A stretch of 53,545 nucleotides of DNA from a virus. Numbering within the stretch: the stretch's first letter is position 1; each line of letters starts with the position of its first letter. The position numbers and the translations under genes were made by a program. The notes under the pieces were generated by a model. It was not told the DNA's origin. It ran no database searches and saw only the letters and a list, made by a program, of their open reading frames with translations. Positions 1 through 6,304 of the stretch are shown piece after piece. Location of the stretch: positions 1 through 53,545 of the IMG/VR virus record IMGVR_UViG_3300037248_000068. One strand, given 5' to 3'.

Positions 1-127
1 AGCTCCCTTGGGAGTGACATTGCATAGCTGCCATGCGGAATAACATTTGACATTCTTAGGGATGTTGATAGGTTGCGGATGTCAACACGAGCTGGAGAGC
101 AAACCAAATGACCTTCGCCCCCTTCTG
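1..127. repeat. Left copy of 127-bp terminal identity
   Basis: The first 127 bases are identical to the last 127 (53419-53545). The repeat contains the end of the 53034 gene, an early promoter and the first codons of the 108 gene. An exact 127-bp overlap is what a de Bruijn assembler using k=127 leaves on a circular contig, so I read it as an assembly overlap of a circular or circularly permuted genome rather than a physical terminal repeat. Confidence 0.93.
47..107 (+). promoter_or_regulatory. Early promoter and leader, copy 1
   Basis: TTGACA lies at 47-52. The leader ends with GCTGGAGAGC at 91-100, which supplies the ribosome binding site for the ATG at 108. The same TTGACA-plus-GCTGGAGAGCA arrangement precedes the genes at 1325, 1830, 52265 and 52055. 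No convincing -10 hexamer is seen at 17-bp spacing in this copy, so the -35 call rests on the other copies. Confidence 0.6.
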
Positions 128-335
128 CCTTTCGATCGAAACCACTTCCGGCAAATCCGAGCAATACGGCTTTCACCTCGGCACGGACGAAAAGCTTGCA
201 CGGCAAATCGCCGAAGAAAAGTTCAACGCGCGTGTACGGCACGGCTTGCCCGTCGTGACCGTTGCCCTCATGCGCCGCAAGATCGTCGACGTTTTCGACG
301 GCAAATGGTTCAACGATTGCCAAGGGGAGGGCTGA
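108..335 (+). CDS. Hypothetical small early protein
   Basis: This 75-residue soluble protein is not recognised. It has no signal peptide, membrane segment or cysteine motif, and mixed charged and hydrophobic content. The ATG at 108 is chosen because GGAGAG sits nine bases upstream inside the repeated leader. It is the first gene after the contig join and leads a run of small rightward genes, so it is probably an early host-takeover protein. That role is inferred from position only. Confidence 0.75.
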   Translation: MTFAPFCLSIETTSGKSEQYGFHLGTDEKLARQIAEEKFNARVRHGLPVVTVALMRRKIVDVFDGKWFNDCQGEG

Positions 336-336
336 C

Positions 337-669
337 ATGCACAAGCAATTCACCAAGGGCGACATCGTCGCGATCGTCGAAACGCGTGTTACGCTGTTCG
401 TGCACGGCATGCGGCCGTCGAAAACGTCGACAACCGTACGCATCGTGCGCGTTGAGAGCGCGAGCCGCGACGGCAATCACGTCGGTAAATACAGCACGTA
501 TCCGGGTTCGCCAACCTATCCGTACAACGGCCGTTACAACCGATCGAAACTACTCGCGATAAAGTGCGCGAACATGCAAAAGAATGCGCGGCGCCTATTC
601 GACGCGGCAACCGGACCACTCGACTACGATAGCGAAAAAAGTGCACAAGGCGCCGTGATTTTCGCTTGA
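337..669 (+). CDS. Hypothetical early protein
   Basis: This 110-residue basic protein of unknown function starts at ATG 337, preceded by GGGGAGGG and two bases after the previous stop. An upstream in-frame start at 262 would overlap the previous gene by 74 bases and lacks a binding site, so I rejected it. The N-terminal part (about residues 1-45) looks like a small beta-rich fold, followed by a Tyr/Pro/Asn-rich stretch at about 55-70. No family is recognised. Confidence 0.72.
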   Translation: MHKQFTKGDIVAIVETRVTLFVHGMRPSKTSTTVRIVRVESASRDGNHVGKYSTYPGSPTYPYNGRYNRSKLLAIKCANMQKNARRLFDAATGPLDYDSEKSAQGAVIFA

Positions 670-697
670 CAGTCACTAAGAAAGGGAGGGCTGAATA

Positions 698-931
698 ATG
701 CTTACCACGGCACAGCGGCGCGTGCTCAAAATAGCGGCCGAAGGTAAAGTGACGCGTACGTATCGAAGCGACGGCAACGTACTTAAAGGGCCGCCGGGAG
801 AAAACTTCGGACGTACGTTGTGGGATTTGGATCGCGCCGGCTTAATTGAAGACGAACGTATGAAAGGCTATCGGACCTGTTTTCGTCAAGTCATCACAGC
901 CGCGGGCCGCGCGGCCCTGGAGCAACCATGA
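698..931 (+). CDS. Small winged-helix-like phage protein
   Basis: This 77-residue protein opens with MLTTAQRRVL, a beginning seen in many short phage proteins with a winged-helix-like pattern: helix, turn, helix, then a beta hairpin around the charged stretch near residues 55-65. GGGAGGG precedes the ATG at 698. Its stop overlaps the next start by four bases (ATGA at 928), so the two are translationally coupled. DNA binding is a guess from the predicted fold. Confidence 0.7.
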   Translation: MLTTAQRRVLKIAAEGKVTRTYRSDGNVLKGPPGENFGRTLWDLDRAGLIEDERMKGYRTCFRQVITAAGRAALEQP

Positions 932-1269
932 CCGCCGAACTACGCCACGACAGGTCAGCTTGGGAGCGCGTGACTGAAGGTCCGCGCTTCTTCCTTCAAG
1001 GTCGGTCGTACAAACACTTGATCGAATTCCGCCGCCCGTGCAAAACGTGCGGCGAGTCGTTCTCGATTTTCGTCACTCAAAAGATCGCCGACGAACGTGC
1101 CGATTCAAATTCGTTCGGCCTTGTCAATTGCGAGCTGCACAGGCGCGGCCGTATCCCAAAGCCCGACGTCTATGCGGCCGAACGCGAATTGCGGGCCGAG
1201 GTCGAAAAGCTGCTCGCCGAGAACGAACGGCTGAAAAACAACCAAAGAAAAATGCCTTGGGAGGCTTGA
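928..1269 (+). CDS. Zinc-site coiled-coil protein with MPWE tail
   Basis: This 113-residue protein has a CxxC pair near residues 37-40 and a later Cys-His pair near 69-71, consistent with a small zinc site. A charged coiled coil spans about 84-106, and the extreme C-terminus is KMPWEA. The same order (zinc site, coiled coil, PWE tail) occurs in the 53034-53435 protein just across the contig join, so the two look like distant paralogs. The function is unknown. The tail belongs to the terminal PW motif set described in the findings. Confidence 0.72.
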   Translation: MTAELRHDRSAWERVTEGPRFFLQGRSYKHLIEFRRPCKTCGESFSIFVTQKIADERADSNSFGLVNCELHRRGRIPKPDVYAAERELRAEVEKLLAENERLKNNQRKMPWEA

Positions 1270-1324
1270 CAATCCCTAAGGAATTCCGTACGTGTGTGTA
1301 CGTTGAACCGCTGGAGAGCACGCC
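1266..1324 (+). promoter_or_regulatory. Early promoter and leader, copy 2
   Basis: TTGACA at 1266-1271 is followed after 17 bp by TACGTG at 1289-1294. The -35 is directly followed by CCCTAAGGA, shared in degenerate form with the copies at 47 and 1764. The leader ends in GAACCGCTGGAGAGCA (1305-1320), four bases before the ATG at 1325. Confidence 0.68.
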
Positions 1325-1591
1325 ATGGCAAACATTCGACACTTCGCAACGCTGAACGGCGAAACGATTGTTCTTAACAGCACGATTGATAATCGCGGCC
1401 GCGAAGGTCGTTTTGGCTGGCACCCGGAAACTAAGACTTGGATCAAAGTTGAACGCGTTATAGAGTACAAGTCCTTTGCTTCGAAGCACGAATGCGACGC
1501 GCGGTGCCTCAATGCGACGGGCCGTGTCATGAAGTGTGAATGTTCGTGCGGCGGCAAAAACCACGGCAAGGGGGCTTTTAGCTGTGAGTGA
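1325..1591 (+). CDS. Cysteine-cluster small protein
   Basis: This 88-residue protein of unknown function has a C-terminal cysteine cluster: CxxxC near residues 58-62, then CECSCGG followed by KNHGKG near 71-83. That spacing suggests bound zinc. The ATG is set by the GGAGAG leader. The gene overlaps the next start (GTG 1584) by eight bases. It is expressed from its own promoter at 1266. Short proteins ending in a CxCxCGG-NHG motif are common in phages, but I know of no assigned activity. Confidence 0.72.
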   Translation: MANIRHFATLNGETIVLNSTIDNRGREGRFGWHPETKTWIKVERVIEYKSFASKHECDARCLNATGRVMKCECSCGGKNHGKGAFSCE

Positions 1592-1760
1592 CGAATCATA
1601 CTGGACCTATCAAGCGGGGTCTAGAACCCCCGCTTTCGCCGAAGTACCGGCCAGCGCTTTTCGCGGCACGGAAGACCAATGGCATAGCTTGTCACCTGGC
1701 ATGCGACGCGAAATCGTCCGTACAGCACAGAAAAAATTTTTGTATCCTTGGCAAAAATAG
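1584..1760 (+). CDS. Small protein ending YPWQK
   Basis: This 58-residue protein is read from GTG 1584, with AAGGGGG upstream at a usable distance and an eight-base overlap with the previous gene. An ATG at 1536 in the same frame lies deep inside the previous gene and lacks a binding site. No family is recognised. The C-terminus FLYPWQK carries the aromatic-Pro-Trp motif found at the ends of many proteins in this genome. Confidence 0.62.
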   Translation: MSDESYWTYQAGSRTPAFAEVPASAFRGTEDQWHSLSPGMRREIVRTAQKKFLYPWQK

Positions 1761-1763
1761 TTG

Positions 1764-1829
1764 TTGACACTCCCTAGAGAACGCCGTACACATACGGACA
1801 TTGGAACGTTGAACCGCTGGAGAGCACAG
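1764..1829 (+). promoter_or_regulatory. Early promoter and leader, copy 3
   Basis: TTGACA at 1764-1769, a 17-bp spacer and TACACA at 1787-1792 make the best -35/-10 pair in this half of the genome. The leader carries ATACGGACATTGGAA and then GAACCGCTGGAGAGCA. Both pieces recur in the leftward promoter at 52332. The ATG at 1830 follows the GGAGAG. Confidence 0.72.
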
Positions 1830-2063
1830 ATGAAACGTCCGCATTCCGAAAACTGCGATACTTCGCACGCTGAATTCATTCTAAGCCGAATGGAAGCCGC
1901 GGCCCGTGCTGGCGACGCCAACAAGGCGTCATGCAATATCGCCGGCAAATGGCTTTCCGTATTTATCCGCGACGACGGCAGTATGGCGTACGGCTGGCAA
2001 GGTGGATACCCGAGCTGGGTAGTGTCGCGCGAAGTTGCACTTAGTGTTTTGGTGTGCCGATGA
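1830..2063 (+). CDS. Hypothetical early protein
   Basis: This 77-residue protein starts at ATG 1830 behind the repeated GGAGAG leader. The longer in-frame start at 1761 would put the promoter inside the gene and is rejected. The N-terminal half is helical and charged, and the middle holds a WLSVFIRDDGS segment that may form a beta hairpin. Its stop overlaps the next ATG (2060). No family is recognised. Confidence 0.68.
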   Translation: MKRPHSENCDTSHAEFILSRMEAAARAGDANKASCNIAGKWLSVFIRDDGSMAYGWQGGYPSWVVSREVALSVLVCR

Positions 2064-2200
2064 TTCCCGCAAACGACAACCGCAACTATTCGAACCTTCC
2101 GACGTACCATGCCGTACGGATGGAAGCCACGCATATCGCCGCAGAGGCGCGTCACGCCGAATGGCTGGCGCAAATCGCAAAACTCAGGGGGCAGAAATGA
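2060..2200 (+). CDS. Short coupled ORF ending RGQK
   Basis: This 46-residue ORF starts at an ATGA overlap with the previous gene and ends at an AAATGA overlap with the next. Its last codons double as the ribosome binding site of the next gene (CAGGGGGCAGAAATGA). The next two genes end the same way (2458-2472 and 2757-2770), so the arrangement looks maintained. The helix near residues 22-40 is rich in Ala and Glu. Function unknown. Confidence 0.55.
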   Translation: MIPANDNRNYSNLPTYHAVRMEATHIAAEARHAEWLAQIAKLRGQK

Positions 2201-2472
2201 CGGAGAACTACGCAGGCGCCCGAACACTCGCCACTGTTGAGCACTGTGGCTTAACATTCCGTATTGTGCGGCGTCGTTTTAAAGGAAAATTGTGGCGTAA
2301 GTATTTGACGCTTCTGTACGAAGATTTGCCAATCAGTGACGGTACATTTCCGCCGACAACGGACCCGCAAGAATGCGTTAAGTTCTATCGCGACATCCTG
2401 AGACGCGTGTGTCCAACCCGTGCCAGGACTGACGAGCAACTGGCAATTCTCAAAGCAAGGGGGCAGAAATGA
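2197..2472 (+). CDS. Hypothetical early protein ending RGQK
   Basis: This 91-residue basic protein of unknown function starts at ATG 2197 with GGGGGCAG just upstream. The listed longer frame from 2035 lacks a binding site and overlaps two genes. It contains a strongly basic stretch (IVRRRFKGKLWRK, about residues 23-35) that could bind nucleic acid. It is the second of three consecutive genes whose C-terminal codons embed the next gene's binding site. Confidence 0.68.
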   Translation: MTENYAGARTLATVEHCGLTFRIVRRRFKGKLWRKYLTLLYEDLPISDGTFPPTTDPQECVKFYRDILRRVCPTRARTDEQLAILKARGQK

Positions 2473-2771
2473 CGAATCCGATTTGCGCCGCGATGGGATG
2501 GCCCGTTCCTGGCCCGGACGAACAGCTTCACATCAGTCTCAACGGCAAGTTGGTTGCTCGCCTTACGGCCGCGCGGGGCGGCTATGCCGAAGGCCTCTAT
2601 CTCAGCAATCCCGCGGGCGCCAATTACGGATCATGTTTCTCGGCCGGTCCAGGGCCGCGGGAGCCTGATGTGATCCGCTACTTGGCAGACAAGCTCCGCA
2701 TCAGGCCGGCGACATTGTCTCAACTCACCGTCAACATAATTGCACCGGAAAAACTCAGGAGGCAGAAATGA
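2469..2771 (+). CDS. Hypothetical early protein ending RRQK
   Basis: This 100-residue protein of unknown function overlaps the genes on both sides by four bases. A Gly-rich central part (about residues 35-60) precedes a helical segment near 67-85. Its last codons (CAGGAGGCAGAAATG) supply the ribosome binding site and start of the following 51-residue gene. Confidence 0.68.
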   Translation: MTNPICAAMGWPVPGPDEQLHISLNGKLVARLTAARGGYAEGLYLSNPAGANYGSCFSAGPGPREPDVIRYLADKLRIRPATLSQLTVNIIAPEKLRRQK

Positions 2772-2923
2772 ATCACCAAACAGAAGTGGTTCGCTTGACA
2801 GTACTGCAACAAATAGAAGAGATGGCACGCGACGCTAACGTACATTCAATCCTAGACGCTAAGCAACTGTTGAGGCAGATAGCGCGCAAGGCGCGAAACG
2901 CAATCAAAGGCAAGATCATTTGA
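2768..2923 (+). CDS. Short helical basic protein
   Basis: This 51-residue ORF from ATG 2768 is preceded by AGGAGGCAG. It is almost entirely helical: an acidic first half and a basic C-terminal end (ARKARNAIKGKII). It is the last gene of a tightly coupled chain. Its stop codon lies inside a TTGACA motif (2920-2925) that probably begins the promoter of the next gene. Function unknown. Confidence 0.6.
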   Translation: MNHQTEVVRLTVLQQIEEMARDANVHSILDAKQLLRQIARKARNAIKGKII

Positions 2924-2949
2924 CAACCCCCGCACCGCAGGTCTAAAAG
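2920..2949 (+). promoter_or_regulatory. Putative promoter for the Acb2-like gene
   Basis: TTGACA (2920-2925) is followed after 17-18 bp by CTAAAAG (2943-2949). The next start, ATG 2980, has GGAGGGGGCG upstream. The promoter overlaps the stop codon of the preceding gene. Confidence 0.5.
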
Positions 2950-2979
2950 CGAATCGTCCACGAACGGAGGGGGCGACTC

Positions 2980-3177
2980 ATGAAGCAATTCCTGCAGTTC
3001 TTCGCGTACGATCACTTGCCGCCGCATTTGCAAGATGTCTCAAAGCCGTTCTGTCAAATGGCGCTCCAGCTTGTTGCGACACTGCCAGCCAACCCGGAAA
3101 GCACGGTCGCCATGCGCAAATTGCTGGAGGCGAAAGATTGCGCCGTGCGCGCGACGCTCTACAAATCCGAAAGCTGA
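2980..3177 (+). CDS. Acb2/Tad1-like hairpin protein (cyclic-nucleotide sponge candidate)
   Basis: This 65-residue protein carries the pattern FxYDHLPPHLQ (about residues 8-18), an Ala-rich helix, LPxNPE near 38-43 and LLEAKDCAVRA near 50-60. That is two helices joined by a Pro/Asn turn, the form I recognise for the Acb2/Tad1 hairpin family. Characterised members bind cyclic nucleotides made by CBASS (Acb2) or the gcADPR signal of Thoeris (Tad1) and so block abortive infection. The family call is mine by pattern, and no ligand can be inferred. The gene has its own promoter, a strong binding site (GGAGGGGG) and a hairpin just downstream, which suits an early counter-defence gene. Confidence 0.68.
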   Translation: MKQFLQFFAYDHLPPHLQDVSKPFCQMALQLVATLPANPESTVAMRKLLEAKDCAVRATLYKSES

Positions 3178-3185
3178 AAACAGAA

Positions 3186-3220
3186 GGTCCCTGGCACGGG
3201 GCTGAATCGTGCCAGGGACC
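3186..3220 (+). terminator. 12-bp perfect hairpin, terminator or attenuator
   Basis: GGTCCCTGGCAC (3186-3197) and GTGCCAGGGACC (3209-3220) form a perfect 12-bp stem with an 11-base loop, nine bases after the Acb2-like gene. It is followed by AAAAACC rather than a T run, so it is not a canonical intrinsic terminator. It may stabilise the upstream 3' end or separate early from replication transcription. A sister hairpin with the same GGTCCC...GGGACC ends sits at 10069-10097. Confidence 0.6.
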
Positions 3221-3247
3221 AAAAACCATCCGCGGGTGAAGGCGCGA

Positions 3248-5380
3248 ATGCACCCCCCACATAGACCGACCGACTTCAAAACGCAAGCCCCGTTGCGAAA
3301 AAGCAAGACAGGCTTGCCAATGCCATTTCCTAAATCGATTCAGGAATTTTGGGACGAAGCTGTACGTCGCGGCTTCTTTCCGCTCGCGATAGCGCGGGGA
3401 AGTAAAGCCCCGATCGGGGAAGGTTGGTCGACCTGGACACATCCAATTCCGCACCCGGGAGCCGGCTCTGTAGGGCTGCGTTGTGGTGACGGAGGCCTGT
3501 CCGGCTTTGATGTTGACTGTTCCCAGCCTGAAATTTCCGCTCGATTACTCGCGGCATTTCGTAACGTTCTCGGCACGACAATCCCCGTGCGGTGGGGGCG
3601 AAAGCCCCGTTTCCTGATACCGTACTTTTTAACTGACGCTCCCGTACAGGGCCGTACGTTTACTTTTGCCACAAGCGGCGAAAAATTGCAGCTCATGGGC
3701 GGACAGTTCATTGCCTTCGGGCCGCACAAGGACACCGGCCAGCCTTACGAATGGGAGAACTGGGAGAGCGAGTGGCCGCGAATCACCACGGCACAACTGC
3801 AATATATCCTGGCCGAAGTCCCGATGCGCGCGGGCACGAGCCTTCGCTTTTCCGCCGAGCACGAAACGTGCACCGCGGAGGAAATCGCGGACGCCACGCC
3901 GCGCACGCAAGACGAATGGCAAGCAGGCCGCGACGCCGCACAGCGCTACTTAGGCATGCTTAAGCAAGAGTTGCTAGGACGCACGGAGGGCCGCGGGTCG
4001 ACGATTTTTGCACTTGTCGGCGTGCTGAAATTTGCCGCCATGCACAGCATGTGTACGCGCGAGGAAATCGAGGACGCCATCATAGGCGCCGGCCACAGCC
4101 TCACGGAGGGCATCGGCGGCCGGACGCTCGGTGAGGAAGTCAACCGCCATGACGAACTGCCGGTGTTGCGCGGCAACCTTATCATGCTGGCCGTGCTCAA
4201 TCGACGCATATTAAAGCATGCTTTATTTGACGCGATGCAAGCGCCGACGCTGATCGCGCGTACGGGCTTCGAAGTATCATTAGACGACAAAAGCGATGAA
4301 CTGCCATGGTTGCTGCACCAACGCGTACTTTGCGGCGAAGTCCATTTGTTCACCGGCCACTCAGGCGCTGGCAAGTCTACCGTTGTCACGGACCTTGCAA
4401 TAAGCATGCTTTGCGGGCGCGCGTGGCTTGACGCCGACATTGAACGTGCGGACGGTCACGTGTTATGGATTGCCGCAGAAGACGCGTACGGAACAGAACG
4501 CAGGGTGCGTCACATGCTACGGCAGGAACCGAATGGCGCAGCGCTCGCCGCACGCTTTCACGTCGTTCCCGGCGTGTCGGAACCGATGGCGTTTGAGCAG
4601 CAATACGTTGCCCAAGTGCAAGCAATGGCCGCAATGAAGATGCGCGTTGACCTGGGCGTAGTCGATACGTGGGGCGCTTCCGGATTATGCTTTGCCGACA
4701 ACGATACGGAAGCCGTCCTAAAGGCGATGTTCATCCTAAAACTGGCGGCAAAGCGTACAGAGACTGCCCTGATAGTTACCGATCACTTGCCGATGGGCAA
4801 CAGCGACGCGTGGCAGAAGGGCAACGGCGCCAAAACCGGAAACAGCGGTTTTGTATACCGAATCACCGCCGGGCGGCAGGATCTCATATCGATCGACTGC
4901 GGTAAAGCGCGCGGGTGTCCCAAACCGAAAAGTTACATCGGCCGAATCGCGTCCGAAAACTACGGGGTCGACAGCAAGGGGCGCCCGACCACCGTCAATA
5001 TATTTCGGCGCGACGATACGCCGTCAACGCAAGAGCGCGAGATATCGGCCGCGCTAAAGCTGGCCGGAATGCTGCCGGGCGTCGTCGCGACGGGCATGGA
5101 CGCGCTTCGGGCCGGCAGCATTGTCAAGTTTGAAAGCGTAGCAGAACTCGGCGACAAGCTGGCTGATGACGAAGCGCCCGGATTCGTCGTCAACAAGGAC
5201 GCCGCACTAAAAATGTTTGCGAAAGAGGGCCTGGAGGGCTTGATGAACAGCGGCTATCTCCGTACAATGCGGGGCGCGCCGTTTTTCGCCATCTATTCGC
5301 CGATGAATGGCGTAAAGCATGCTTTAACAATGCCGTGGCCGATCGAAGTGCCGACACAGCCGGGAGGCTTCCCGTGGTGA
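3248..5380 (+). CDS. Primase-polymerase fused to RepA-like ATPase/helicase
   Basis: This protein of about 710 residues is the likely replicative primase-helicase. The first 200 residues match the bifunctional primase/polymerase N-terminal fold: a KAP...GW element, then GFDVD with the metal-binding pair D88/D90. The second half is a RecA-type ATPase of the RepA/AAA_25 kind, with Walker A GHSGAGKST at 370-378 and a Walker B-like VVDTW around D473. I chose ATG 3248 (GAAGG upstream). GTG 3209 lies inside the hairpin, and ATG 3320 would still keep the domain. The last 20 residues hold MPWP and end in GFPW, two copies of the terminal PW motif. Two AAAGCATGCTTT palindromes lie inside the gene. Confidence 0.88.
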   Translation: MHPPHRPTDFKTQAPLRKSKTGLPMPFPKSIQEFWDEAVRRGFFPLAIARGSKAPIGEGWSTWTHPIPHPGAGSVGLRCGDGGLSGFDVDCSQPEISARLLAAFRNVLGTTIPVRWGRKPRFLIPYFLTDAPVQGRTFTFATSGEKLQLMGGQFIAFGPHKDTGQPYEWENWESEWPRITTAQLQYILAEVPMRAGTSLRFSAEHETCTAEEIADATPRTQDEWQAGRDAAQRYLGMLKQELLGRTEGRGSTIFALVGVLKFAAMHSMCTREEIEDAIIGAGHSLTEGIGGRTLGEEVNRHDELPVLRGNLIMLAVLNRRILKHALFDAMQAPTLIARTGFEVSLDDKSDELPWLLHQRVLCGEVHLFTGHSGAGKSTVVTDLAISMLCGRAWLDADIERADGHVLWIAAEDAYGTERRVRHMLRQEPNGAALAARFHVVPGVSEPMAFEQQYVAQVQAMAAMKMRVDLGVVDTWGASGLCFADNDTEAVLKAMFILKLAAKRTETALIVTDHLPMGNSDAWQKGNGAKTGNSGFVYRITAGRQDLISIDCGKARGCPKPKSYIGRIASENYGVDSKGRPTTVNIFRRDDTPSTQEREISAALKLAGMLPGVVATGMDALRAGSIVKFESVAELGDKLADDEAPGFVVNKDAALKMFAKEGLEGLMNSGYLRTMRGAPFFAIYSPMNGVKHALTMPWPIEVPTQPGGFPW
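4212..4225. repeat. AAAGCATGCTTT palindrome, site 1
   Basis: A perfect 14-bp palindrome (TAAAGCATGCTTTA) lies inside the primase-helicase gene and is read as KHAL in protein. It is one of five copies of the 12-bp core between 4.2 and 12.1 kb. A shorter relative (AAGCATGCTT) occurs at 4402-4411. Confidence 0.85.
5313..5326. repeat. AAAGCATGCTTT palindrome, site 2
   Basis: This is the same perfect 14-bp palindrome as at 4212, near the 3' end of the primase-helicase gene, again read as KHAL and followed by the MPWP motif. Confidence 0.85.
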
Positions 5381-5730
5381 GAGCTTACCACAATGAAAAC
5401 AATCCGTACGCCGCTCAATGGCTCCGCAACCTCATCGCCGCCGGGCATCTACCCGCAGGCGCCCTCGGAAACGCTATCGTCCCGCAAGTCGCGGCGGAAT
5501 TTATCAAAGCGTACGGTGATGCCGTGGGAGACATGATTTGCGCATGTGGGAAAACAGCGATGGACGGCGTACGGTGCAGACTGGGGACGACGCACAAAGC
5601 GCCTATGCCGTGGGGGACGCAGTTATCTACCACAGAGACGCCAACGTTATCGGCACAGTCGTCCACGTCTCAACCGTCATCAGTCCCCTTATTTCCGTGG
5701 TTTGGGACGGCAACGACGGAGAGCCGATAA
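5374..5730 (+). pseudogene. Cytosine-C5 methyltransferase reduced to its two ends
   Basis: Read from GTG 5374, overlapping the primase stop. The first 28 residues (AYHNENNPYAAQWLRNLIAAGHLP and neighbours) match the usual N-terminus of phage Dcm-type methyltransferases. They run directly into GNAIVPQVAAEFIKAY, the usual C-terminal end of the same enzymes with motif X. Everything between, including the Pro-Cys catalytic loop, is missing without a frame break, so this is an in-frame internal deletion. After about residue 60 the frame overlaps the next gene and is probably noise. It could be inert or a small residual protein. A full-length relative is not present in the window. Confidence 0.68.
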
Positions 5731-5795
5731 TATATCCCATGAATACAACGCTACTGCGGAGGGCATGGCCGTGGGAAATCGAGGAAGGATCATAG
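5544..5795 (+). CDS. Small beta-rich protein ending WPWEIEEGS
   Basis: About 83 residues. From about residue 15 (VGDAVIYHR...VVHVS...VVWDGNDGEP) the pattern resembles an SH3-like barrel with a VGD opening and alternating strands. The start is uncertain: ATG 5544 has no close binding site, and the frame overlaps the methyltransferase remnant by almost 190 bases. The C-terminus AWPWEIEEGS carries the PW motif. The next gene begins two bases after the stop. Function unknown. Confidence 0.58.
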   Translation: MWENSDGRRTVQTGDDAQSAYAVGDAVIYHRDANVIGTVVHVSTVISPLISVVWDGNDGEPIIYPMNTTLLRRAWPWEIEEGS

Positions 5796-5796
5796 C

Positions 5797-5970
5797 ATGG
5801 GAGCCGCAAAAACGCTTTCCGAAGTGATTGCCGACGAAGCCGCACATCGGAAAGAAGCTCCGCGCAATCCGAAAACGCCGCCTGCAGAGCAGTTCAACAA
5901 CTTCTGCACAGAACCGCCGTGCGCTTCTGCCGCGTGCCGGAAGGCACGAAGGTGCCTGCACCATGACTGA
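5797..5970 (+). CDS. Short Cys-rich ORF
   Basis: This 57-residue ORF from ATG 5797 has GAGGAAGGA upstream, one of the strongest binding sites in the region. Its second half has four cysteines and two terminal histidines (CTEPPCASAAC...C...HHD), enough for one zinc site. It overlaps the next gene by eight bases in another frame. No family is recognised. Confidence 0.5.
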   Translation: MGAAKTLSEVIADEAAHRKEAPRNPKTPPAEQFNNFCTEPPCASAACRKARRCLHHD

Positions 5971-6304
5971 GGGAAAGCATGCTTTAATGCCGTGGGAGGC
6001 GCCGGCAGACGAACCGCCCGAACGGTCGCTAGAAGAAACCGTGAAAGCGCTGCAAGCGGACATGGCGTTTGCCGTACGTCACACGGCTGTCCTTGTGCGC
6101 AGTGATAACGCGCTGCTGCGAATGGTCGTCAACACGGAGCGCGGGCAGCTCATGCCGCCGGGCGCAGTCACGTTCACAGACGGAAGCACCGTTGAGTTTC
6201 AAGACATCGGCATGTGTCAACTCGGCGTCCCTACCATGACGGTGCACGAGCTGGCGAAAGCCGTGTTCAGCAAGGCGACAGAACTGGGGTTGGAAATTGC
6301 ATGA
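5963..6304 (+). CDS. Hypothetical protein with N-terminal MPWE
   Basis: This 113-residue protein of unknown function starts at ATG 5963. Its N-terminus MTEGKHALMPWEA holds the PW motif, and the bases coding KHAL form palindrome site 3. The rest is an acidic helix (about 20-45), a middle stretch with VTFTDGSTVEF (about 72-82) and a C-terminal helix. The longer frame from 5828 has no binding site. Its stop overlaps the next ATG (6301). Confidence 0.68.
   Translation: MTEGKHALMPWEAPADEPPERSLEETVKALQADMAFAVRHTAVLVRSDNALLRMVVNTERGQLMPPGAVTFTDGSTVEFQDIGMCQLGVPTMTVHELAKAVFSKATELGLEIA
5974..5985. repeat. AAAGCATGCTTT palindrome, site 3
   Basis: The 12-bp core occurs 11 bases after the start codon of the 5963 gene. 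Flanking bases are not symmetrical here. Confidence 0.8.

Noticed and set aside
1-127. Physical direct terminal repeat as in T7-like phages
   Set aside because: The length equals an assembler k-mer and the repeat splits genes. Known short physical repeats are usually non-coding or at functional borders. Read data could reopen this.
666-697. TTGACA promoter at 666 upstream of the 698 gene
   Set aside because: The -35 is good, but no -10-like hexamer lies at 16-18 bp and the GCTGGAGAGCA leader is absent. Left unannotated.
3209-3247. GTG 3209 as start of the primase-helicase
   Set aside because: It lies in the second arm of the 12-bp hairpin and has no accessible binding site. ATG 3248 has GAAGG and keeps the whole domain.
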